From contig JAPLQE010000084.1 in the NCBI GenBank assembly GCA_026399835.1, positions 48,008 through 112,007 on the forward strand: 64,000 bases of DNA, in the 5' to 3' direction. The position numbers and the translations under genes are program-made. The stretch is from Burkholderiales bacterium (GTDB lineage Bacteria; Pseudomonadota; Gammaproteobacteria; Burkholderiales; Burkholderiaceae_E). The stretch's first letter is position 1. Every line of letters begins with the position of its first letter. Below the pieces are notes generated by a model. It was not told the DNA's origin and did not search any database. It saw nothing but the letters and a program-made list of their open reading frames with translations. Shown one piece after another: positions 53,546-63,860 of the stretch.

Positions 53546-54607
53546 ATGCCCATCCCGACGTCCGCCCGCCCGTCCGCCCCGACCCGCCGACGCCTGGCCG
53601 GCGCCGGGGCGGCCCTCGCCGCGGGGCTCGCGCTGCCCGCGCTGCCCGCCGCCGCCCAGGACAAGGTGGTCTTCGCCACCAACTGGAAGGCGCAGGCCGC
53701 GCACGGCGGCTTCTACCAGGCGCTGGCCGACGGCACCTACGCGCGCCTCGGCCTCGAGGTCGAGATCCGCCAGGGGGGCCCGCAGGTGAACAACCGGCCG
53801 CTGCTGCCGGCCGGCCGCATCGACTTCCTGATGACCGGCAACCTGCTGCATACCTTCGACAACGTCCGCAACAACGTGCCCACGGTGGTGGTCGCCGCGA
53901 TGTTCCAGAAGGACCCGCAGGTCTTTCTTGCGCACCCCGGCCAGTACGAGACCTGGAACGACCTGAAGAAGGCGCCGGTGATCCTCGTCGCCAAGGACGG
54001 CCAGTTCAGCTTCTGGCAGTGGATGAAGCAGGACGGCTTCCGCGACGAGCAGCTGCGCCCCTACACCTACAACAGCGCGCCCTTCCTCGCGAACAAGCGC
54101 TCGGTGCAGCAGGGCTACGCGGTCGCCGAGCCGATCTCGATCGAGAAGGCCGCGGGCTTCGCGCCCAAGCTGTTCCTGCTCGCCGACCACGGCTGGTCGA
54201 CCTACTCCACGACCATCGAGACCCGGCCCGAGCTGGTGAAGACCAAGCCCGAGCTCGTGCGCCGATTCGTCGAGGGCTCGATCCTCGGCTGGGTCAATTA
54301 CCTGCACGGCGACCGCGCGGGGGCCGACGCGCTGATCCGCAAAGAGAACCCCGAGGTCACGCAGGACGAGCTCGACCGCGGCGTCGCCAAGCTCAAGGCG
54401 CTCGGCATCGTCGACTCGGGCGACGCGCGCACCCGGGGCATCGGTGCGATCGATCCGGCGCGCGTGAAGGATTTCCACGACAAGATGGTCAAGGCGGGGC
54501 TGTTCAAGGCCGGCGAGGTGGACCTGTCGCGGGTCGTGACCACCGAGTTCGTCAACAAGGCGGTCGGCGTGGACGTCCGGCGCAAGTTGACCGGCAGTTC
54601 GAACTGA
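53546..54607 (+). CDS. ABC importer substrate-binding protein (NMT1/ThiY-like)
   Basis: 353 residues with an N-terminal signal peptide that has a twin-arginine-like run (PTRRRLAGAGAALAAGLALP). The mature protein has the NMT1/SsuA fold: KVVFATNWKAQAAHGGFYQA, LADGTYARLGLEVEIRQGGP then QVNNRPLLPAGRIDFLMTGN, and RPELVKTKPELVRRFVEGSI. The GGFYQALADGxYxxxGLDV pattern is that of pyrimidine/thiamine-precursor and riboflavin-type receptors, so a heterocyclic nutrient is a possible ligand; nitrate, sulfonate or taurine cannot be excluded. Confidence 0.92.
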   Translation: MPIPTSARPSAPTRRRLAGAGAALAAGLALPALPAAAQDKVVFATNWKAQAAHGGFYQALADGTYARLGLEVEIRQGGPQVNNRPLLPAGRIDFLMTGNLLHTFDNVRNNVPTVVVAAMFQKDPQVFLAHPGQYETWNDLKKAPVILVAKDGQFSFWQWMKQDGFRDEQLRPYTYNSAPFLANKRSVQQGYAVAEPISIEKAAGFAPKLFLLADHGWSTYSTTIETRPELVKTKPELVRRFVEGSILGWVNYLHGDRAGADALIRKENPEVTQDELDRGVAKLKALGIVDSGDARTRGIGAIDPARVKDFHDKMVKAGLFKAGEVDLSRVVTTEFVNKAVGVDVRRKLTGSSN

Positions 54608-54625
54608 AGGCCCGTTTTCTGAAAA

Positions 54626-54648
54626 TATCTATCGTTGACAGATAGATA
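54626..54648. promoter_or_regulatory. GATA palindrome upstream of the TIGR04255 pair
   Basis: TATCTATC and GATAGATA form a perfect 8-bp inverted repeat around GTTGACA, 34 bases before the ATG of the next gene. The spacer contains TTGACA, a consensus -35 box, so a dimeric regulator bound here would block RNA polymerase. The region is markedly A/T-rich compared with the surrounding genes. Confidence 0.6.
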
Positions 54649-54682
54649 GACGAATTTCTTCCAGTGCTACTAGAATGGCGCC

Positions 54683-55438
54683 ATGGCCGCGCTGCGCCCC
54701 CTTACACGTCCTCCGATCCGCGAAGCGATCGTCGAGGTGAAGTGCGAACCCGTCGAGCTCCAACGGGTGGACGAGCTGCGCGACCTCCTCGCCGGGGCCT
54801 TTCCCAACGTCAAGCCCTTCCGGCTCGCCTCGCTCGCCCTGCAGCTTCCCGAGGAGCGGCGGGGGGGTGACGCCGACGCGGCGGGCGGGCGGGCCACCGG
54901 CTGGCGCTGCGAGAGCGCCGACGGCGCCGAGGTGGCGCTGATCCGCCAGGACGGGCTCTCGTTCGGGCGGATCGCCGGCTACCCGGGCTGGGACGCCTTC
55001 ACCGACCGGTTCCTGTCGGTCTGGGGCACCTTCGTCGAGGTCGCCCGGCCGATCGAGATCCGGCGGGTCGGGGTCCGTTACGTGAACGACCTGCGGCTGC
55101 CGATCGGCGACCAGTTCCACTTCGAGCGGTTCCTGACCACCGCGCCGCGCCCGCCCGCCGGCCTGGCGCCCGAGATCGCCGACTTCCTCACCCAGATGAC
55201 GCTGCCGGGCGGCGCCGAAGGCCTGCGGGTCGCCATCACCCAGGCCACCGATGCCGCCTCGCGAACCGCGACCGAGCTGCCGGTGACCGTCGACATCGAT
55301 GCGAGCTGGGACCGGTCGGTCCCGGTCGACGATCGCCTGCCCGTGCGCCTCACGCAGGTGCTCGGGTCGCTGAGGGACCTGAAGAACCGGGTGTTCTTCG
55401 GGCTGGTCACCGAGGAGCTTGTGAGCGCCTACTCATGA
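54683..55438 (+). CDS. TIGR04255 family protein (sporadically distributed)
   Basis: 251 residues. Landmarks as I recall for TIGR04255: an N-terminal RPLTRPPIREAIVEVKCEPV, then the middle IRQDGLSFGRIAGYPGWDAF with WGTFVEVARPIEIRRVGVRY VNDLRLP and a C-terminal DLKNRVFFGLVTEELVSAYS. The function of the family is unknown; it is patchily distributed, as for defence or conflict genes. It overlaps the next gene by ATGA and has its own AT-rich promoter/palindrome, so it forms an independent two-gene unit. Confidence 0.8.
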   Translation: MAALRPLTRPPIREAIVEVKCEPVELQRVDELRDLLAGAFPNVKPFRLASLALQLPEERRGGDADAAGGRATGWRCESADGAEVALIRQDGLSFGRIAGYPGWDAFTDRFLSVWGTFVEVARPIEIRRVGVRYVNDLRLPIGDQFHFERFLTTAPRPPAGLAPEIADFLTQMTLPGGAEGLRVAITQATDAASRTATELPVTVDIDASWDRSVPVDDRLPVRLTQVLGSLRDLKNRVFFGLVTEELVSAYS

Positions 55439-55908
55439 CAAAACTGGCTAATGGAGTGCGCGGGCTCGCGTCGACCGCGACCGCGCTCGGTGTCGGGCAG
55501 TACGCGCTGCGCGTCTCCCGGCAACTGGCCGGGGCGCGCAACCGACTGTCCGCGAAGGCGCTGTTCCGCAACGACGTGGCGCTGACGGGCTTTGCGCAGG
55601 CGATCGGCACAGACCCCTGGCATGCCGACGCGCCGTTGCCCGAGGTGGTGCTGCGTCACGCCCGCGACTTCCTGCGGCTGCTGCCCTCGACCCTGCCCGA
55701 GCCGCGGGTCACCCGGGCCGACGACGGCGGGCTGATCTTCGAATGGACCGGTGAGGCCCACCGCTGGCTCAAGGTCGGGATCAACATCGACGGCATGATC
55801 GTCTACACCGCGCGGCTCGGCCTGCGCCGCCGCGTGAGCGGCGCCGAGCCCCTGGGCGAGTCGCTCTCGCCGATGATCCGCGAAGCGATCCAGCAAGTCT
55901 CGGGCTGA
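55435..55908 (+). CDS. Hypothetical partner of the TIGR04255 protein
   Basis: 157 residues, ATG 55435 overlapping the upstream stop. The N-terminus has a moderately hydrophobic stretch (LASTATALGVGQYALRV). The middle contains LPEPRVTRADDGGLIFEWTG, EAHRWLKVGINIDGMIVYTA, which looks like a small alpha/beta domain with a conserved FEWxG-like strand seen in proteins that accompany TIGR04255. No enzymatic motif was recognised. Coupling suggests both proteins act together. Confidence 0.7.
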   Translation: MTKLANGVRGLASTATALGVGQYALRVSRQLAGARNRLSAKALFRNDVALTGFAQAIGTDPWHADAPLPEVVLRHARDFLRLLPSTLPEPRVTRADDGGLIFEWTGEAHRWLKVGINIDGMIVYTARLGLRRRVSGAEPLGESLSPMIREAIQQVSG

Positions 55909-55925
55909 GACGCCGGGCCGCCCGT

Positions 55926-56657
55926 TCAGCCCGCGCGGATCGCCGCCGTCGCCTTCGCCACCGCGTCCCGGCCCTGCGCCAGGATCGCCGCCTTCCAGCC
56001 GTCGGTGTCCACGAAGAAGGCCTGCAGCATCCGCTCGCGGGCGTTCGCGCGTGCCGTCGCGTCGCCCGGCGCGTGGGCGGCCACCCAGTGGTCGAAGCGC
56101 AGGGCGTCGCGGACCTCGTCCATCGGCACCGTGCCGTACTCGAGCGCGACCGCCGCCAGCGCGGTGCCGGGGCACTCTTCGTAGAACGCGTTGCCCACCA
56201 TCCCGCTGATCTTCGCCGAGGTCGACGAGCCGTCGTAGATGGACGTGACCGTCGGCCCCCAGCACGCGCGGGTGCGCGCCAGGTCGGCGGTGTCGTCGCG
56301 GCCGGCGTAGATCAGCTCGCCGTGGCCCGCCGGCCCGAGCCCGGTGTGCACGTCGATCCAGTGCAGGGAGGCCGCGCCGCGCACCTCGCGGCTCAGCACC
56401 TCGCGCAGCAGCGCGTGCTGCACGCCGCTGCCGCAGTAGCCCTCCACGCCGTGCGTGCCGGACTGCACCAGCACCACGTGACGCGCGTCGGCCGCTCCGA
56501 GCACCGCGACGTCGGTGGCGAGCGCCTCGCCGTCGAGGCCGGGGCCGGCGGCGTTGTCGTGTGACGCGATGCGCGCACCACGGCCGCGGGCGGCGGCGAG
56601 GAAGCGTTCGCGCGCCTGCGCGAACGAGGCGGGGAAGTCGGGGTCGGGTCGGATCAT
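55926..56657 (-). pseudogene. DUF2817 (M14-like peptidase) protein with internal in-frame deletion
   Basis: 243 codons from ATG 56657. Both ends of DUF2817 are present: SFAQARERFLAAARGRGARI and VVLVQSGTHGVEGYCGSGVQ at the N-terminus, LHWIDVHTGLGPAGHGELIY and FYEECPGTALAAVALEYGTV at the C-terminus. The ~120-residue middle that normally carries the NPYGFA...NEDNVDLNRNF block is missing between about residues 86 and 96. The frame is intact, so a product may be made, but part of the metal/substrate site is gone. It is downstream of kynureninase on the same strand, 16 bases apart. Confidence 0.8.
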
Positions 56658-56673
56658 CGGGTGCGCAGCGGCT

Positions 56674-57945
56674 TCAGGTGACGGCCTTGCGGGCCAGGAA
56701 CTCGGGGCGGTCCCAGAGGCGCTGCGCGACGACCTCGTGCAGCGCCTGTGCGGCATCGAACACGTCCACGAAGCGCAGGTAGAGCGGCGCGAAGCCGAAG
56801 CGCAGGATGTCCGGCGCGCGGAAGTCGCCGATCACGCCGCGCGCGATCAGCGCCTGCACGATCGCATAGCCCTGGGGATGGGTGAGCGACACCTGGCTGC
56901 CGCGCTGCGCCGCGTCGCGCGGGCTCGCCAGGCCGAAGCCCGAGCCGGCACCGAAGCCGCCCACCGCGCGCTCGGCCAGCGCGGTGAAGGCCTCGGTCAT
57001 CGCCACGCTCTTGGCCCTCAGCGCCTGCAGCCCGACGCCGTCGAACGCATCGAGAGCGGCCTCGAGGGCGAGCAGCGAGAGCTGCGGCTCGGTGCCGCAC
57101 AGCAGGCGCTCGATGCCGGGCGCGGGGCGGAACTCGTGCTCGAAGTCGAAGGGTGCCGCATGGCCGTGCCAGCCCACCAGCGGCTGCTCGAGCCCGGCGA
57201 TCCAGCGGCGCGCGACGAACGCGAACGCCGGCGCCCCCGGCCCGCCGTTGAGGTACTTGTAGCCGCAGCCGACCGCGAAGTCCGCGCCCGCGTCGGACAG
57301 GCCGACCGGCAGCGCGCCGGCGCTGTGCGCGAGGTCCCAGATCACCAGGCCGCCGAGCGCATGGGTCTGCGCGGTGATCGCGGGCAGGTCGTAGGTGCGC
57401 CCGCTGCGGTAGTTCACCTGCGTGAGCTGCACGACCGCGAGGCGCTCGCCGGCCCGGTCGATCGCCGCCGGCACCTCGGCCTGCTCGACACAGACCAGCT
57501 CCATGCCGAGCAGCCGCGCGAGCGAGGCGTCGACGTACACGTCGGTCGGGAAGTTGCCGCGCTCGGCGACGATCACGGTGCGCGCCGGGTCGCGCCGGCG
57601 CTGGATGCCGATCGCACCGGCCATCAGCTTGAACAGGTTCACCGAGATCGAGTCGGTGACGATCACCTCGTCGGGTGCCGCGCCGATCAGCCGCGCGATC
57701 TTCGCCGCGGCGCGCTGCGGCGCGGTGTACCAGCCGGCATCGTTCCACGAGCGGATCAGTCCGTGCGCCCACTCGCGCTCGACCGCCTCGCGCATCCGCG
57801 GGGCGACCGCGCGCGGCATCGCGCCGAGCGAGTTGCCGTCGAGGTAGATCACGGCCGGGGGCAGCTCGAAGCGCTCGCGGGCGAAGGCGAGCGGGTCGGC
57901 GGCGTCGAGCGCCGCGCAGTCTTCACGGGTGGTCGGTGTCGGCAT
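56674..57945 (-). CDS. kynU: Kynureninase
   Basis: 423 residues, PLP fold type I. ATG 57945. Family landmarks: LDGNSLGAMPRAVAPRMREA, WNDAGWYTAPQRAAAKIARL, GAAPDEVIVTDSISVNLFKL, LTQVNYRSGRTYDLPAITA, IWDLAHSAGALPVGL with the Asp that binds the pyridine nitrogen, then the PLP lysine in GCGYKYLNGGPGAPAF. It splits kynurenine to anthranilate and alanine in tryptophan catabolism. kynA and kynB are not in the window. The downstream DUF2817 gene is close enough for cotranscription. Confidence 0.96.
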   Translation of the reverse strand: MPTPTTREDCAALDAADPLAFARERFELPPAVIYLDGNSLGAMPRAVAPRMREAVEREWAHGLIRSWNDAGWYTAPQRAAAKIARLIGAAPDEVIVTDSISVNLFKLMAGAIGIQRRRDPARTVIVAERGNFPTDVYVDASLARLLGMELVCVEQAEVPAAIDRAGERLAVVQLTQVNYRSGRTYDLPAITAQTHALGGLVIWDLAHSAGALPVGLSDAGADFAVGCGYKYLNGGPGAPAFAFVARRWIAGLEQPLVGWHGHAAPFDFEHEFRPAPGIERLLCGTEPQLSLLALEAALDAFDGVGLQALRAKSVAMTEAFTALAERAVGGFGAGSGFGLASPRDAAQRGSQVSLTHPQGYAIVQALIARGVIGDFRAPDILRFGFAPLYLRFVDVFDAAQALHEVVAQRLWDRPEFLARKAVT

Positions 57946-58068
57946 CGGCGAAGGATAGCGCGGCGCCTTCAGGACGTTCCCGCACCAACTGATGAGGCGG
58001 CGCCGTTGCACACTGTGGTGCCCGCCGCGGCAGGACGCGGCGCACCGACCGTCCGACCGGAGCCCGCG

Positions 58069-58533
58069 ATGACCTCCTTCTCGACCCTGCGCCGCGTCTG
58101 CGAGGCGCAGCCGCACGCCGAGCCCGAGCGCAAGTGGGGGAACGTCGACACCTTCCTGGTCCGTCGCAAGATGTTCGCGATCATCGTGCTCGATGCACGC
58201 GGCCGACCCGTCGACCTGTGGTTCAAGGCCGATGCCGGGCGCTTCCTCGAGCTGACCGACCGGCCCGGCATCCGGCCGGCGCCGTACCTCGCACGGGCCG
58301 GCTGGGTCGCGATCGACGACCCGACGCGCTTCGCGCTCGCCGAGCTGCGCCCGCTCATCGAGCGCTCGCACCGGCTGGTGGTCGCCGGCCTGCCGATGAA
58401 GGTGCAGCGCGCGCTCGGCTTCGAGCCGATGCACAAGCCCCCGGCCCGCACCGCGCGCATCGTCGGCGCTGGCGCCGTGCCGGGCGCGTCCGGCCTCGCG
58501 AGCACGCCCAAGCTGGTCAGCCATCGCGGCTGA
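58069..58533 (+). CDS. MmcQ/YjbR family protein
   Basis: 154 residues. The CyaY-like MmcQ/YjbR fold is recognised from LRRVCEAQPHAEPERKWGNV, DTFLVRRKMFAIIVLDARGR and ARAGWVAIDDPTRFALAELR with SHRLVVAGLPMK. Family members bind DNA or act as small regulators; function here unknown. A C-terminal Pro/Ala/Arg-rich tail extends beyond the domain. Divergent from kynU. Confidence 0.85.
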   Translation: MTSFSTLRRVCEAQPHAEPERKWGNVDTFLVRRKMFAIIVLDARGRPVDLWFKADAGRFLELTDRPGIRPAPYLARAGWVAIDDPTRFALAELRPLIERSHRLVVAGLPMKVQRALGFEPMHKPPARTARIVGAGAVPGASGLASTPKLVSHRG

Positions 58534-58604
58534 GCCCGGGCGCGCCGCCCGATCCGGGGGACAATCCCCGTCCCGCAGACCCGCGCCTTCGATCCGAGAC
58601 CGCC

Positions 58605-59606
58605 ATGACCCATGACGAGCAGCACGCGATCCTCGCGATCGCGCTGATGGCCGCGTTCGCCGACGGCAGCAAGTCCGACCTCGAGCGCGACGAGGTCCGG
58701 CGCATCGTCGACGCGCTCGCTGCGGCCGGCGAGCCGAACCTGCCGGCCCTCTACCAGCAGGTGCTGCTCAAGACCGTGACGCCCGCATCGGCCGCCGCCC
58801 GGCTCGGCGCGCCCGAGCTGCGCCGCCTCGCCTACGAGATGGCGGTCGGCGTGTGCGACGCCGACGGCGCGCGCCGCGAGCCCGAGCGTCGCTTCCTCGC
58901 CGAGCTCCAGCAGCTGCTCGCGCTCGATCCGGTGGATGCGACCGACCTGGCCGAGCGGGCCGACGCGCTTGCCGACGCGCCGCTCGGTCGGCCGCTGCCG
59001 GCCGAGCTCGAGCCCGCGTCGGGCGTCGCGCTCGCGGGCCCGGCGCCGCTCGCGCCGGCGGCCGGGCCGGGCATGCTGCGCAGCGCGAGCCTGACCGAGC
59101 GCGAGCTCGACGACCTGGTGACCCATTCGGCGATCCTGAACGGCGCGCTGGAGCTGCTGCCGGAGTCGGTGTCGACGATGGCGATCATCCCGCTGCAGAT
59201 GAAGCTGGTGTACCGGATCGGCAAGGCCTACGGCTACGAGCTCGACACCGGTCACGTGCGCGAGTTCCTCGCCGCCGCCGGCGTGGGGCTGAGCTCGCAG
59301 TACCTCGAGCATGCCGCGACGCGGCTGGTCGGCGGGCTGCTGGGCGCGGTCGGCGGCCGGCTGCTCGGCGGACTCGGCCGCCAGGCCACGAGCTCGGCGA
59401 TGGCGTTCGCGAGCACCTGGGCGCTCGGGCAGGTTGCGCGCCGCCACTACGCGAGCGGCCGGACGCTCGACGCCGCGTCGCTCAGGAACGCGTTCGCAGG
59501 GCTGCTCCAGGACGCGCGCGCGCTGCAGTCGACGCTCGTGCCGCAGATCGAGGCGCGTGCCCGCACGCTCGACGCCCGGCAGGTGCTGCGCGCGATAGGC
59601 GGCTGA
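58605..59606 (+). CDS. TerB-like/YcjF-like two-domain protein
   Basis: 333 residues. Residues 1-110 look like a TerB helical domain (HAILAIALMAAFADGSKSDL, ERDEVRRIVDALAAAGE, CDADGARREPERRFLAELQQ), with the acidic pairs typical of that metal-binding fold. Residues 170-310 resemble DUF697/YcjF: ELLPESVSTMAIIPLQMKLV with YRIGKAYGYELDTGHVREFL and a Gly-rich hydrophobic segment (RLVGGLLGAVGGRLLGGLG) that may insert in the membrane. Stress or membrane-homeostasis role is possible. 71 bases after the MmcQ/YjbR gene. Confidence 0.75.
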   Translation: MTHDEQHAILAIALMAAFADGSKSDLERDEVRRIVDALAAAGEPNLPALYQQVLLKTVTPASAAARLGAPELRRLAYEMAVGVCDADGARREPERRFLAELQQLLALDPVDATDLAERADALADAPLGRPLPAELEPASGVALAGPAPLAPAAGPGMLRSASLTERELDDLVTHSAILNGALELLPESVSTMAIIPLQMKLVYRIGKAYGYELDTGHVREFLAAAGVGLSSQYLEHAATRLVGGLLGAVGGRLLGGLGRQATSSAMAFASTWALGQVARRHYASGRTLDAASLRNAFAGLLQDARALQSTLVPQIEARARTLDARQVLRAIGG

Positions 59607-59754
59607 GCGGGCCGGGCGCCTGCCCTGTCCTCGACAGACGTCGTATCGGTGCCTAAGCCTGACCCGCTTGGCCGGTGCCGGATGGATGATGAGGGGTCGC
59701 CGGCGCCCTGACCGTATACCATTGAGCCCTTCTCCACGGCACACTTCCGCATCG

Positions 59755-61320
<1,566 letters not shown>

Positions 61321-61321
61321 T

Positions 61322-61441
61322 GCCGTGAGGTAAACCTACTGCGCGTCCCGATCCGGCGCCTGTGGTGCTCGCCGTACTCACGTACGGCTGCGCTCCTCGG
61401 CGCCGGCTCGGGCCTGCTCGCTACGGTTTCTTCACGGCTTC
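61322..61441. repeat. ~120-bp long palindromic interspersed repeat, copy B (inverted)
   Basis: The reverse complement of 2140-2261 with few differences. It starts 2 bases after the fimV-like stop and ends 75 bases before the stop of the convergent CoA-ligase pseudogene. Both copies therefore occupy convergent gaps. The apex is again GTACGGC/GCCGTAC-type with a different loop. Confidence 0.85.
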
Positions 61442-61515
61442 GGGAGCGTGGGTCGGAAGGCAGCGGGGCGCAACGAGGGCGTGATCGCGATCCGGACCGT
61501 CGTCCGGGCTGTCGC

Positions 61516-62312
61516 TCAGGCGACCCCTCGCGCCGCGCCGCCCCAGGTGTCGTCGGGCACGCCGATCAGGCCCGCGGCGGCCACCGCCGGATGCGTGGTG
61601 AGCACGTCCTCGACCTCGCGCGGTCACCGGTGTGCAGCCAGCCGTGCCGGAAGGCCTGCGCGGTCTCCTCGGGACGGTTCCAGTAGCCGGCCATCACCAG
61701 CGGGCCGCGCACGCAGATCTCGCCGACCTCGCCGTCGGGCACCTCGGTACCGGCCTCGTCGAGCAGCGCGACCTGGATCGGCCCGATCGGCACGCCGCAG
61801 GAGGCGAGGCGCTCCGGGCGACCGACCGGGTCGTGACCGGCGGCGCGGGCGGGCGCGAGTCGGCGTCGGCGAGCAGGTCGGGGGCCAGCTCGGAGGCCCC
61901 GAGCGCCAGCAGCCTCAGGCCGGGGGCCCGCACGGCGAGCAGGCGCGCGCGCTCGCCGTGCGCCGCCGGGTCGAAGACCAGCGTGACGATGCCGCCGTCC
62001 GACAGGATGTACGCATGGTCGTCGGCCGAGCCGAGCGGATGCATCGCGGTCGAACGTACGCCCATCGTGTTGGCCGCCGCGGTCACCAGGTAGGCCGTCG
62101 ACGCGGTTGTCCGACAGCGTGGCCACCGCGTCGCCGCGCGCCAGGCCCCGCGCCTCCAGCGCCTGCACGATGCCCGAGAGCCGCGCGCCGAACTGCCGGT
62201 AGGTCAGCACCGTGTCGTCGTCGACGAAGGCGATGCGGTCGCCGCCGCGCTCGATCGCGCGCCGGAACAGGTGGCCGACGGTGCAGCCGTCGTACAGGTC
62301 GGGGTGGGGCAT
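61516..62312 (-). pseudogene. Acyl-CoA ligase pseudogene with several deletions
   Basis: From ATG 62312 the N-terminus of a CoA ligase is read ([20 protein letters not shown] ... [19 protein letters not shown]). After a deletion and frame change, a second block ([40 protein letters not shown]) follows; after another, the block [20 protein letters not shown] with [19 protein letters not shown] and GWLHTGD. A last jump leads to [20 protein letters not shown] and a TGA at 61516. The phosphate-binding and A7/A8 loops are missing, and three frames are used, so the gene is dead. Confidence 0.85.
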
Positions 62313-62373
62313 CGCATGGGCTCGTCGGCTCGAACGGGGGTTCGCGCCGAGGGTGAGCCAGGTCGCGTGTGTT

Positions 62374-62904
62374 TCAGGCCGCGGGCGGTGCCCGGTCCCC
62401 GGCTCCGAGGTCGCGCTGCATGATCACCGTGTCGAGCCAGCGATCGAACTTCCAGCCGGTCGAGCGCATCGTGCCTGCGAAGCGAAAGCCCCCGCCCGCG
62501 TGCAGCGCGATCGAGCCGGTGTTCGCGCTGTCGCCGATGATCGCCAGCATCTGCCGGCAGCCGGCGCGCTCGCAGCGCACCACCAGCTCGCTCAGCAGCG
62601 CGCGCCCGACGCCGCGGCCGCGCGCGTCGTGGGCGATGTAGATCGAGTTCTCGACGGTGAAGCGGTAGGCCGGGCGCATGCGAAAGAAGTTCGCATAGGC
62701 ATAGCCCAGCACGCGGCCCTCGGCCTCGGCCACCAGCCACGGGAAGCCGTTCTTCAGCACATCGGCGCGGCGCCCGCGCATCTCGTCGACCGCCGGCGGC
62801 TCGAGCTCGAAGGAGCCGGTGCCGTGGCGCACGTGGTGGGCATAGATCGCCTGGATCGCGACGAGGTCGTCGTCGCGGCTGTCGCGAAGGGTCGGGGCGT
62901 TCAT
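62374..62904 (-). CDS. GNAT acetyltransferase (phosphinothricin N-acetyltransferase-like)
   Basis: 176 residues, ATG 62904. GNAT features: [20 protein letters not shown], then [20 protein letters not shown], the acetyl-CoA loop [17 protein letters not shown] and [13 protein letters not shown]. The Pat/Bar/YncA group acetylates methionine sulfone, methionine sulfoximine or phosphinothricin-like amino acids. Separately transcribed, same strand as the upstream region of the Cys-repeat gene's opposite side; divergent from it. Confidence 0.9.
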   Translation of the reverse strand: MNAPTLRDSRDDDLVAIQAIYAHHVRHGTGSFELEPPAVDEMRGRRADVLKNGFPWLVAEAEGRVLGYAYANFFRMRPAYRFTVENSIYIAHDARGRGVGRALLSELVVRCERAGCRQMLAIIGDSANTGSIALHAGGGFRFAGTMRSTGWKFDRWLDTVIMQRDLGAGDRAPPAA

Positions 62905-63070
62905 GGCGGGAAGTCTAGTGGATGGGCAGTGGGGGCGATGTTGGGCGGTGCGGGGCGCTGCGGTTCGGGCCCCGGACGTCGGTCGTCGGACGCCGGACCG
63001 CGGGGCGTCCTGCGGCGGGGCTGGCGCCGGTGTGTCAGCATCCGGACGTTCCCTCACCGTGGATCCGAGC

Positions 63071-63406
63071 ATGCGCGTCTCGCCCGTCGCCTCCGCCATC
63101 GCCCTCCTCTTCACCCTCGCCATCCCGTTCGCCTGCGCCGCCTTCGCGGCCACCCCCACTCCCCAGCCGCTGCCGCGTACCGGCTCATGCCCCAGCGGCT
63201 ATTCGTCGAGCGGCGACTACTGCACGCCCGGGTCCTCCGCCCGCTTCGCCGTGCCCCGCAACGGCGGCTCCTGCCCGAGCGGCTACTCGTCCAGCGGCGA
63301 CTACTGCCTCGCGTCCTCCGATTCGTCGAAGCTCGCAGTGCCCCGGACCGGCTCGTGCCCGTCCGGGTACTCCAGCAGCGGCGCCCACTGCCTGTCCTCC
63401 CGATGA
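63071..63406 (+). CDS. Small secreted protein with three Cys-containing repeats
   Basis: 111 residues. A signal peptide (VASAIALLFTLAIPFACAAFAA) is followed by three copies of a unit: TGSCPSGYSSSGDYC, GGSCPSGYSSSGDYC and TGSCPSGYSSSGAHC, separated by spacers that share AVPR. Each unit has two Cys eleven residues apart and could form one disulfide. Such CPSGYxSSGxYC repeats occur in many betaproteobacterial envelope proteins of unknown function. ATG 63071 was chosen as the only start giving a good signal peptide. Confidence 0.8.
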   Translation: MRVSPVASAIALLFTLAIPFACAAFAATPTPQPLPRTGSCPSGYSSSGDYCTPGSSARFAVPRNGGSCPSGYSSSGDYCLASSDSSKLAVPRTGSCPSGYSSSGAHCLSSR

Positions 63407-63860
63407 GCCTGACCTCCTGATGAGTGCCGACATCTCCGTGCCGAGAAGCGGCAGCAGGTGTATGCCTTCGAGGTCATCGTGCCCGTCATCGACCCCCAGG
63501 CCTGGAGGCTGCCACCGGTGCGCCAGCGCGTCGGTGGCGTCATCGCAGTGACGAGATCGTCGCGAGGCTGACCGTCTACGATCATTGCCGGCTGCACTCG
63601 ATGTTCAGCGCAGTTGGCGCAATGTACTGCTGCGTGAAGTGTCGCCTCTGCTGCAGGAGAGATGCAGCGCGACTTCCTAGACGAATGGGGTGGGGTCGAC
63701 CCTAGATAGGGTCGACCCTGACTTGTTTTGCAGAAGTTGGTGGGATTACTGTACGGGTAGATGTGAACTCGCCCGCGCCGAGGTGGGCGTGGGCGCATCA
63801 AATCGGCTCATCTAACAAACGTAAGGAAATCAAAATGGTAGCGCGAGTAGGGGTGCCAAC
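63407..63860. other. Stretch without a convincing gene
   Basis: 454 bases. A plus-strand frame from 63424 to 63705 contains YDHCRLHS, which faintly resembles the C-terminal YNxxRLHSxL of IS3 transposases, but the rest does not match, so a decayed IS3 remnant is only possible. It also holds the hairpin at 63693-63718. Nothing else could be supported. Confidence 0.4.
63693..63718. repeat. Perfect 12-bp inverted repeat with 2-base loop
   Basis: GGGTCGACCCTA and TAGGGTCGACCC flank GA; GGGTCGACCC is itself a palindrome, so it occurs twice. It might be the end of a small mobile repeat (REP/Y1-type) or a terminator; no U-tract follows directly. Confidence 0.7.
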
